64,000 bases of DNA, from contig NC_091272.1 in assembly GCF_042100115.1 (NCBI RefSeq), positions 6,944,001-7,008,000 on the forward strand, given 5' to 3'. Both the position numbers and the translations under genes were made by a program. The DNA is from Alternaria dauci (Eukaryota > Ascomycota > Dothideomycetes > Pleosporales > Pleosporaceae). The notes beneath the pieces were generated by a model. It was not told the origin of the DNA, did no database searches, and saw nothing but the letters and a program-made list of their open reading frames with translations. Of this stretch, positions 44,875 to 53,800 are shown one piece after another. Within the stretch, counting starts at the first letter, position 1; each line of letters begins with the position of its first letter.

Positions 44875-45192
44875 CGAAGCATGGAGTAGTATTTAGTGTG
44901 GTAGGTTGCATTCGGCCTGACTCGGAAGACCACGCGCCCGCAAGTCAGGCTGACAGCAGCGCTTCCACTCACAACGTTACCTAGGTACAGCAGTAACTTG
45001 CTATTGCTAACAGAGGCAACTTTCTAGGCTTCCTACAGTGGCAGCAGTAGGCAATACGTACAGCGTTACTCTATGTTAGTCTGGTGCGCCTATATCGGTA
45101 CTGAGTCATGGGATCGATTTTGTACTACAGACTACTTGAGAAAGTTACAGTATGTCTCCGCGATTTCCGGGCAGTCATTCCTTCAAAGTATC
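44875..45192. other. Spacer between the 68-bp array and the gene D 3' end, copy 2
   Basis: About 320 bp with no feature I can name. It probably includes the gene D 3'-UTR. One base differs from copy 1 (45,108 C versus 20,386 T). Confidence 0.4.
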
Positions 45193-48100
45193 TCAGTCTT
45201 GCGCCTTTATCGTGCTCTGAAAATAGCCTTTAGCTTGGAGGTTCTTGACTATCCTCATGTCAATGGTGTCTCGGCATCCTTGAGGGGCAGTAGTTGTCAG
45301 CCATTCAACGAAGACTTCGGCGAACCTCGTATTAATGCGATGTTGGCGTTTCGCAGCCTGTTCAGCAATATGCGCGTTACTCTGAGGCTCAAGACCATGC
45401 AAGATGTTGCCCTCTGTAAGCGATATTGACTGACACATCGCGCCCGTTGCACCCACGAGAATATAGACGCCATCGTCGACCTTGCCGCCCCCCTCATCCC
45501 AGACCTTCTTCCACTTGGGTACTTCCTTGTCCCGTGTCACGGCGTTGTAGGCATGAACAACGTGTTTCTCTCCAAACGTTTGGCAGATGTAAGCGTAGAT
45601 CAGAGCACGTGACAATGTCGAGCTCGCGAGTACGACGTACTTGGCTCTGTACTCTAGGGTTTCTCCTTGGTGTGCGCGAGGACGGGGATGGGGAATGGTC
45701 GTCTTCTTGTTGCGTAGCTCTTCCAACGTCTTGTGAATGTATGCGACCTTGGCTGAGCCCTTGCAAGCCTCCAATGCAATGTCCCAGATGAATGAGTGTC
45801 GAATTGTGTCGCTGTTCACAAGAGCTGTGCGGAGGTTTTCGTTGTTATTACTGAGACTGCGGTGAGGGTCGAGGATCCGATCTCCGATAAGCTGGTCGGC
45901 ATCCCAATTGTTGATTGCGGCCATAAGGTTAGGAAAGATGCTGACATGTCGCGCAATGCGGTAGGCCTCGGAGTCTGCGACTGCGCCTGGGGGCATGGTG
46001 GGCTTGGACTTCTTGCTGCTCTCTCCCCCTTGGTCTTCCCAGGCCTCCACTTCCTTCTCGTAATGCTGTTTGACCGCGGCTAGCACGCGAGACTCTTCTT
46101 GTTCCACGTTAGCGAAGTAACACGCATCGTGCTGCAGATACGTGAAGTTGACAGTAAGCTTTGCTGTGACAACGTTGAGGGGTTTGCGCCAGGGATCCAG
46201 ACTGTCGGTGTCGCGCATTATGAAACACCACCGAACCATGTCCCGAAAATTGTTCAGCATGTCCTTGATCTCGCCGGACTGGAGTTGCTTGTCGAGCGCG
46301 GACTGTACTTTGTTCTTTTCCTTCTCGGTTTTACAACGCTGCATCCCGTCGTGATACTTCTTGTAGCTATTGAGGAGCTTTCTCCACACTGCAGTACAAT
46401 CTACCCCTTTCAAATTGGCTAAAGCTTTGGCGCCTGGATCGGTGGACTGCTTTTGTACTAACCGCTGGATCACGTGGTCGGCGAATCCTAACACCAGGTC
46501 GACCCCGTTCGTGAGAGCTGTGCCCGTCTGACCTACTATACCAGTACGATGATCATTGGGCCTGTAGTCCAAAATGGGGTCGATGATGTGGGTGTAGGTT
46601 TGAGTTTTTGTACCCGGGGCGGTATGCAGCTCGTCGACCATGATTATTGCAGCGCAACCAACGAATGTGACCAACCACACCTCGACCCTCACACCTTTGT
46701 CGTCTGTCCATATTTGCATGCGACGAGCCTGCCAAGGGCCGAGACCATCAAGCGCAGGCAATCGTGAAGTGTCCATATGCGTCTTGGCGCACAGGCTCAG
46801 CTGTGCTCTCAACGCCGCCCTCTTCTTAGTATGCCTCTTGTCGGTCTTTTCTAACTGTTGTTTTAGCCTCTTGTACTGAGGGGGCGCAGAGGTATCGACA
46901 AGCGTGCCAAAGATCTTCGTCTTCCAAGACTCGCGAGTTGAGACTATCAAGAACCTAACGCTCGTCTTTTGAGGTCTGAAGTCCGATGTCTCAGGGACGC
47001 TGTTTGCCCATTCCTTAGTCGGGTTGTTCAACTTCCACACCTTGTTGTACTCCCCATAGGCCAATCGTGATTTCAACCAGTTAGGGCGACGGTTGACTTC
47101 ATCCCACTCTTTTGGTGTCATGCTAGAGTAGATGCTGTTCTTCGCACCGCCATAACGCTGTACAATCTCTTCGCCCGTACCGTGCAAGACTATCAGCTTC
47201 GGTGGCTTGTACTCTGATCCTTGAGCCAAGTGGGCGCTGCCACCCATGATCATACGCCATGCTTGTACCAATGTTTCAAGGCCTGCTGCACTCGCAACAA
47301 AGTAGGTGCATCCAAACAGATTCGGCGTCTCTATCTCGTCTCCGTTCGATTTGAGAGCAGTGTAGGGGAAGTCTGGCGTCGCGCTGATGCCGAGGCGCTG
47401 GTACGATCTAGCAAAATTGAGATACCATATGAGGACATCGGTGATCGTCTTGCCCATGCCCATGTCGTCGGCGATGACAAGTGCTCCTCGGTCGCCGGCG
47501 AGGACATCCAAGCCATCCTTGGCGCCGACCAACTGATGGGGTAGCGGGTGGAAATCTGGGTTTAAGCCGACCCCAGTTCCGAGGTTGATCTGGTCGCCTT
47601 TGAGGTCGTCGAGCGCAAGGCCGAAGGTTTGCGCGGCTAAGTCCCACAAGTCTATGTTCGACTTTTGCGCGTGCGCAAAAGCAGACATACCATCCATCTT
47701 CACCTTCATAGTGCTCGAGAAATGCGCGTTTGCCTGGGTCTTAGCTTGTTCGTTCAATGGGGGTTGTTCCGGTTCGCCTTCGTCTAACATGCATTCTTCT
47801 AGCACCTCTTCATCGTCTACGAGAATGTCCATGTTGTTACTAGACTCGCTGTCACTAGAATCGCTGCTACCACTATCGTCGCTGATATGTATTGGGTCGT
47901 CTAGTCCGCTACCGTGGTAGCTATTAGAAGGGAAGGTCTCGACAAACTTGAGAAAGGACTTAGGTGCGCTGGACGGTGGTTTGGCAGGTCTGGCGAGCGG
48001 TAGCAGATTCACGGGTGTGAACGACGAGGGTTGAAGTGTGCGGGGGAAGGCGATGCTGTTATTCCTGGACATGTATGACGAGAACGGACCTACAGGATGC

Positions 48101-49698
48101 TGCTTGTGTGCGCTGTTGCTAGGTGTGGATTCTTCCCTCGACCAGGATAATGGATGTATGTTGGCCGCCAAATCTAGTATCTCCTTGAGTGTCTTGGGTG
48201 TAAGCTCCTTACTTTCCGGTGGGACGGCTTCGGAGGAGGCAACTTGCATGTGGGTGGCATCTTGTTGCTGGTCACCTTGCACCTCTGCTGGCGGGGCGGG
48301 CTCGGAGGAGGCAACTTGCATGTGGGTGGCATCTTGTTGCTGACCATCTTGCACCTCTGCTGGCGGGGCGGGCTCGGAGGAGGCAACTTGCATGTGGGTG
48401 GCATCTTGTTGCTGGTCACCTTGCACCTCTGCTGGCGGGGCGGGCTCGGAGGAGGCAACTTGCATGTGGGTGGCATCTTGTTGCTGACCATCTTGCACCT
48501 CTGCTGGCGGGGCGGGCTCGGAGGAGGCAACTTGCATGTGGGTGGCATCTTGTTGCTGGTCACCTTGCACCTCTGCTGGCGGGGCGGGCTCGGAGGAGGC
48601 AACTTGCATGTGGGTGGCATCTTGTTGCTGACCATCTTGCACCTCTGCTGGCGGGGCGGGCTCGGAGGAGGCAACTTGCATGTGGGTGGCATCTTGTTGC
48701 TGGTCACCTTGCACCTCTGCTGGCGGGGCGGGCTCGGAGGAGGCAACTTGCATGTGGGTGGCATCTTGTTGCTGACCATCTTGCACCTCTGCTGGCGGGA
48801 CGACTTTGGAGGAGGCAACTTGCGTGTCGGTTACGTTCAATCTAACCGTCGTGACAAACACTACGGCTGTGCCAGCTGGGATTTCTCGCATAGCAAAGTT
48901 GAATCCACCTTGGCTTCCAATTCCGATATGCTGATTTGCTCTTGGAGCGATAAACAAGCGGCCCTTGAAGTCGAATCCATCGAGTCCTAGGCCTTGCGCA
49001 GTTTCGTAGCATTGCTCAGCTTCGTCGCGTAGTTTTTCCCAGTTGGGGATGCCCTCCCAACATATGTCACTGAATTCGACCATGCTGACTACTTCGCTGA
49101 TCTCTCCATCCTTTACGGCGCATATATGTACCTGTGTGTCGAGATTTGAAGCGGTTGGCATGGGAGGATTAGCAGGCTTGTCGTTGTTCGGAGTAGGCGT
49201 GAATCCTGTAGGAACGGTTCTGGATCGAGAGCGCTTAGGTGGGTGGTCTTTGGAGTTGTGCGTTGATTCTGGCGATAACTCGCGCTTTTGGAGTGTAGAG
49301 GTTGCCGTCAAGGGGTTGGGGGTTGGGGCTTTAGCATGGTCGCCTTCCGCTTTACGCTTCCTCAGGCGATTGAGAGAATGTGTGATCAACTTGCTAATCG
49401 CCATTGTCCTCCACGCCTTGGGTTCGTTGCGGAAGTCGGGTACGGACTTCCAGACCAGGGCGTGTAGGTTCTTGTTCAGGTCTTCATTGGCAGTGTCGCT
49501 GAGCTTTGCTGCACCTCGATTGCGTGCATCGGGGTAGTTGTCCACAAGAATCTTGTCAATCGTCCTGGCTATCTCCTTTTGTCTGGTGGCGTCGTCGATG
49601 CCGAAGCCGCGGAAGATCTCTGTTTGGTTCCCCGAGTAGCTAAGGGAGCTGGGGTCGCCTGCCGGTGGATGGGCGGGTGACTGCGTGTTATCGTCCAT
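45193..49698 (-). CDS. Gene D copy 2: divergent SNF2-like helicase/ATPase, 1,501 aa
   Basis: The start is taken at the ATG at 49,698 (MDDNTQSPAHPP). The frame stays open further upstream but with low-complexity, non-protein-like reading. The N-terminal half is disordered and holds eight 24-residue repeats (THMQVASSEPAPPAEVQ core; DNA 48,242-48,817) and an acidic Ser-rich stretch. The ATPase follows: LPHQLVGAKDG, ADDMGMGKT (Walker A, residues 744-751), VDELH (motif II, 1,022-1,025), GQTGTALTNG (motif III), then the second lobe with KYVVLASSTLSRAL, VGATGAMCQSISLT and QAAKRQHRIN (motif VI, 1,447-1,456). This order is that of SNF2/SF2 translocases, with DELH in place of the common DEAH or DEGH. 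It is probably nuclear. It is transcribed divergently from gene E. Confidence 0.85.
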   Translation of the reverse strand: MDDNTQSPAHPPAGDPSSLSYSGNQTEIFRGFGIDDATRQKEIARTIDKILVDNYPDARNRGAAKLSDTANEDLNKNLHALVWKSVPDFRNEPKAWRTMAISKLITHSLNRLRKRKAEGDHAKAPTPNPLTATSTLQKRELSPESTHNSKDHPPKRSRSRTVPTGFTPTPNNDKPANPPMPTASNLDTQVHICAVKDGEISEVVSMVEFSDICWEGIPNWEKLRDEAEQCYETAQGLGLDGFDFKGRLFIAPRANQHIGIGSQGGFNFAMREIPAGTAVVFVTTVRLNVTDTQVASSKVVPPAEVQDGQQQDATHMQVASSEPAPPAEVQGDQQQDATHMQVASSEPAPPAEVQDGQQQDATHMQVASSEPAPPAEVQGDQQQDATHMQVASSEPAPPAEVQDGQQQDATHMQVASSEPAPPAEVQGDQQQDATHMQVASSEPAPPAEVQDGQQQDATHMQVASSEPAPPAEVQGDQQQDATHMQVASSEAVPPESKELTPKTLKEILDLAANIHPLSWSREESTPSNSAHKQHPVGPFSSYMSRNNSIAFPRTLQPSSFTPVNLLPLARPAKPPSSAPKSFLKFVETFPSNSYHGSGLDDPIHISDDSGSSDSSDSESSNNMDILVDDEEVLEECMLDEGEPEQPPLNEQAKTQANAHFSSTMKVKMDGMSAFAHAQKSNIDLWDLAAQTFGLALDDLKGDQINLGTGVGLNPDFHPLPHQLVGAKDGLDVLAGDRGALVIADDMGMGKTITDVLIWYLNFARSYQRLGISATPDFPYTALKSNGDEIETPNLFGCTYFVASAAGLETLVQAWRMIMGGSAHLAQGSEYKPPKLIVLHGTGEEIVQRYGGAKNSIYSSMTPKEWDEVNRRPNWLKSRLAYGEYNKVWKLNNPTKEWANSVPETSDFRPQKTSVRFLIVSTRESWKTKIFGTLVDTSAPPQYKRLKQQLEKTDKRHTKKRAALRAQLSLCAKTHMDTSRLPALDGLGPWQARRMQIWTDDKGVRVEVWLVTFVGCAAIIMVDELHTAPGTKTQTYTHIIDPILDYRPNDHRTGIVGQTGTALTNGVDLVLGFADHVIQRLVQKQSTDPGAKALANLKGVDCTAVWRKLLNSYKKYHDGMQRCKTEKEKNKVQSALDKQLQSGEIKDMLNNFRDMVRWCFIMRDTDSLDPWRKPLNVVTAKLTVNFTYLQHDACYFANVEQEESRVLAAVKQHYEKEVEAWEDQGGESSKKSKPTMPPGAVADSEAYRIARHVSIFPNLMAAINNWDADQLIGDRILDPHRSLSNNNENLRTALVNSDTIRHSFIWDIALEACKGSAKVAYIHKTLEELRNKKTTIPHPRPRAHQGETLEYRAKYVVLASSTLSRALIYAYICQTFGEKHVVHAYNAVTRDKEVPKWKKVWDEGGGKVDDGVYILVGATGAMCQSISLTEGNILHGLEPQSNAHIAEQAAKRQHRINTRFAEVFVEWLTTTAPQGCRDTIDMRIVKNLQAKGYFQSTIKAQD
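48242..48817 (-). repeat. 72-bp in-frame coding repeat inside gene D (8 units; 4 in copy 1)
   Basis: Units encode 24 residues alternating between QDG and QGD variants, so the true period may be 144 bp. Copy 1 holds four units at 23,520-23,807. The change in number keeps the reading frame. Confidence 0.9.
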
Positions 49699-50808
49699 CC
49701 TAGTCACCCGTGGTAGAAGGTGTATGCAGGTTGACGATGCTGCGGTACGTGGTGGGTGGGTGGTGTTGCGGCGAGCGTCGCAACGTTCGTGTTGTGGCAA
49801 CATGCGCGAGGAAACAGCCGGAGAGCGGTGAAAAGTGAAAGGGGAAGCTCCCAGTAATTTTAGCCTCGTCGCCCGTACTGAGCCTAGTAGAACGATGACC
49901 AGGAGTAGGGCATAGTATAGCCACCCGGTTCTGGCGTGAGCGCTCACTGTTGAGCATTGCGGGTACAGCGCACAAGACTCTGACGCGGGCTCACGTTGCG
50001 TACGCGCGAAACAGAGAAAGTTGATAAAAGATATGGGGATCACCCGAGTGTATAGAAAGCGAGCAGAGGGAGAAGAGAGACAAGGAGCAGGGAAAGTAGG
50101 GAGAGACATGGGGATCACCCAAACGCAGTTCTGGCCGTCATCGTGAACTGAATCGAGCATAGAAGTTGATAGAACCAAACAAAAGAAAGCGAAAAGAGAT
50201 ATGGGGATCACCCAGCCGTAGGACTAACTGTAGTCGCGAAGGAGAGAGCCAAGACGTAGCCGGCTACACGCTGCGCATTGCTGTGGCCTTGACGCTCGCT
50301 AGATCTCCCATTCACCTTGGCATGTCCTCGCTTATTTGTATGGCCGGTCCGATAGTTATCTTCCTATTGCCCAAAGGTCGACTGGCTGTCCACTTCTGTC
50401 TCTTGGTACCAACTTGTAGAACTCGGGTGATCCCCATATCCTCTTCGCGTCCCTATCGTTCTCCATCCAATCCTTCTTTTCACGTGTCTTTATCTTGCTC
50501 CTCGCTTCCTCACGCACAACCCAAGGTGAGCAACGCAAAATTTGCTTGGCGTTAGCGTCTCTCGCGCTCGCGCTACCTAGTCCTGCACAAATAACACTTT
50601 CCTCCACACCAACTACTTGACACCTTCCCCGAATTGCTTCTCTTGAAAGCAAACCACTCTCAACGTCGATATCTCTACCTACCCATTGACCCTTGTCGGT
50701 AAGTTGTTGTGGCCTCCTGTTCCGCTGATCGATTGCTAACGATGTGCTGTCCGTATAGAAACAAAGTCTCACCTACCGTTGAAACTCTGTTTTTGCATAT
50801 CGTCCAGC
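49699..50808. promoter_or_regulatory. Divergent D/E promoter with four 16-bp motifs, copy 2
   Basis: 1.1 kb between divergent start codons. ATATGGGGATCACCCG or its close forms occur at 50,031-50,046, 50,106-50,121 (ACATGGGG) and 50,199-50,214 on the plus strand, and at 50,424-50,439 on the minus strand. The core GGGGATCACCC is a near-palindrome around GATC. Four copies in 400 bp between two genes suggest a shared binding site for a regulator. The 5'-UTR of gene E has a good intron at 50,699-50,758 (GTAAGT, TTGCTAAC, TATAG). Direct evidence of promoter activity is absent. Confidence 0.6.
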
Positions 50809-53800
50809 ATGGCCGACCAGTCTGTCATGCACTACATGGTCAATGACCGGCCGACGTCGGCGCCGCATGATACAGAAGTCTACGACCAGGGCATTGCTGT
50901 CTTGGAGGCACCCGGCAAAGACTCTGTCCAGCTCGGAGGCCTTCCCGACGCCCCTGACCGAGAGAAGCACGCCTGCTTCACCTGCAAAGAACCAGGCCAC
51001 AGGGCCAAAGATTGCCCCAAGAAGCTCGAACAGCAAGCGTGTTCCAACTGCGGCGAGGTTGGCCATGTCTACCGCGACTGTCCCACGAACGAGTGCTTCA
51101 ACTGCGGTGGTCACGGGCACCTCTCCAAGCAATGCCCTAGTGAGCCAGCAGCAGACCAGGGCCCTAGGTGCAACGGCTGTAACCGTCTCGGCCACGTTGC
51201 CTCGGATTGCTTCTATCCCCAGCCGATCAAAACCCGCAAGTTTCGTGCTCCTAAGGAGGACGCCTCCAAGGAGGACGTCTCCAAGGAGGACGTCTCCAAG
51301 GATGGCAAAGACGAGCTTCCTCCTGCCCAAACCATGGCCCCACCACTGGATAAACCTAGCTTCACAACAAAGTTATTCACTCGGAAGATCCCTCACTATG
51401 TCTCCTCCGTTAGTGTAGAGATGGATATTTCCTATCCGAGCGACGACGCTAGTATCACCCTCCGTGGCCACGCTCATCGGGCAGCCTCCATTACCCTGAC
51501 AGCCCACAACATCGTCAACTGCACTGTACTTCCCATGAAGATCACCGATGAGTTCTTCACCTCAAGGGTTTCCCAAGAAGATGTTAAGCGAGCTGCTAGT
51601 AAGCTTGCACTCAGCGAACTAGGGATGCTCCTACACTTCCGCTTCGACCTCCAAACCGAACAACCTGACGGACAACCTCTGAACTCCCGCCCCCTCTACG
51701 GATTGGGGTTCTTCTCCCACCAGAACTTTGGGATCTTCGATGAAGTCATCCATCGTGCTCGCGATATCCTCGAGAATGGCGGCGAGGGCACCGTGCTGCA
51801 CTTCTTCACGGTCGCCACAGAGTCAGCACAAGAGCGCATGGATACCGTGTACAAAGAGATGCAAGCTCAATACAAGAACGACCCGATTCTGCTCTACTGG
51901 AAGGACTGTCGTGTCAACCCTCAGACTGGCATGGAGATCTCTGTCGACAAGCAGCCGAAAGGATTCAAGGTCCCTCCCCAGTGGGCATTCCAGAACAACA
52001 CACAGTACGTCACCGTGCACTACCAGAACCTTGTCCACGAACTGCGCAAGGCCGCCAAGCAGAAGGGTTTCGAGATCACCGACACCAAGATTATGAAGGT
52101 TCGCGGCGGCGGTGACCGGTTATACTACGCCGAGCTCAGGGTACCAGAGGGCGCCAGCTACCGCGAGGGCGCCTTCGTGGACATCCAGTTCAGTCCCTAC
52201 CAGGAGCAAGCGGACACCTGGCGATTTGAGATCAAACCGTCCGCAGGCATCACGCCCGCTAGCTACATAGGCGGCTTTCTCTACCGCCCTCGCTTGGGTG
52301 CATCCTTCGCCGAGCAGCCCCTGTTCAAGGAGGGCGTTCACTACAGCTGTGCATTTAACTATCGTACTTTGCCTGAAGCTGAAGAGGCATTGCGTAAGCT
52401 TCGCGGCATCTACGTCTTTGCTCGCTTGAACCCTGCCACCGTGGGAATCAAGCGCCAGATCAACGCCCTTAACCATTACTTCCGAGGCGGCGATGCCTTT
52501 AGCGATGTCACTCAAATCCTCCACAACTCCTACCTTCGCTTCCCAGACGACAAGATCGTGGACTACTTCGCCGGCATGTTCGCGTATTTGGGAGACAACG
52601 GTGCTAAGGACAGCATCATGGAGCGTCTGAACCGCTCACTCCAACCCGACGTTTTGCAGAAGCTTCGCGCCCTTGCCGGTGGTGTAGCGCTCATCCAAGG
52701 TCCTGGTGGCGTTGGCAAGACACGCATCATCGAGGCTCTGGCTGTTGCGCACTACGAGGCTCAACAAACTGGCGTTATCCATGGCCTTGGTCGCCTTGCT
52801 GCTTTCTGGGTCACGTCGCCGTTGAACAAGCAGCTCGACGACGCTATGCTCAGGATCTACACGGCCTGCCTAGAGCGACGGAAGGAGCTCAAGGCCGCTG
52901 GCATCCAGGCACGTTTCCCTATCGTAATCCGACGCCATATGAAAGAGACGGAGACAGCGGTTGTTCGCAAGGAGTCCGAAGCTGCTCGCAACGTCCTGCT
53001 AAAGAACGAGAAGCCGCCCTACTTTGAATACATCGAAGAAGAGCACTTCACCAAGGACCAGCTGAAAGAGCAGGCAGCGGCTTACCAGGAGAAGTCCAGT
53101 GAAGACAGGCGGACCATGGCGTTCCTTGACGCACTGACAGTGGACTCGCAATTCCGCATCCTTCTTGAGACGTCCGAGACAAAGTCGTCTTTCACCGACA
53201 AGCGACTTCAGTTGGAAATGCTGTCGGAGGGTGCGTGGGTTCTGCGCCTCGCCGGAGTGCCGGAGCGTAATGCCGATACGAACGAGTTAGTGGTACACGA
53301 AATCGCCCAACCAAAAAAGTACCGCGATTTCCGTTTTCAGCTCGACCTCTATGCTTCAGGCCAAGAATTCGACGCCGATGACATGCGCCGACTGACTGCT
53401 CTCACCAACGAGATCATTAGGGACCTCGCTCAACTGGCCGTAGCCATTGGCATGACCTCCGACGTAATCTCGCAGCCGCGTACTCATACGCTCGAGCAGC
53501 CGTATGCCGTTCATCACGACGAGGCTGGCAAGTCAAGCGAGTCAAGCACGCTCGCTCCTCTCGTGTACACGCACGCCTATAATAACGAGGGCCCGCTGAT
53601 GGTCGAGCGCAAGGCCATAACACCCCACCTGTTCTTCGGCGATATCCATCAGCCAAAGCCTTCTGCTGCCGGTGGTTCGGAGGAACGTCACGTCTTCAGT
53701 GATCAGCAGGACCTACCTTTCTTCCATCGTGCGATGCTAGGCGGCTGTACCACTATTTACCTGCACACACAGTACCGCTTCAATTCCGACATCAACGCTC

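Noticed and set aside
49699..50211. N-terminal extension of gene D to a GTG at 50,211, giving 1,672 residues with a hydrophobic start
   Set aside because: It would start at GTG and read through the repeated 16-bp promoter motif three times. The ATG at 49,698 is a better start.
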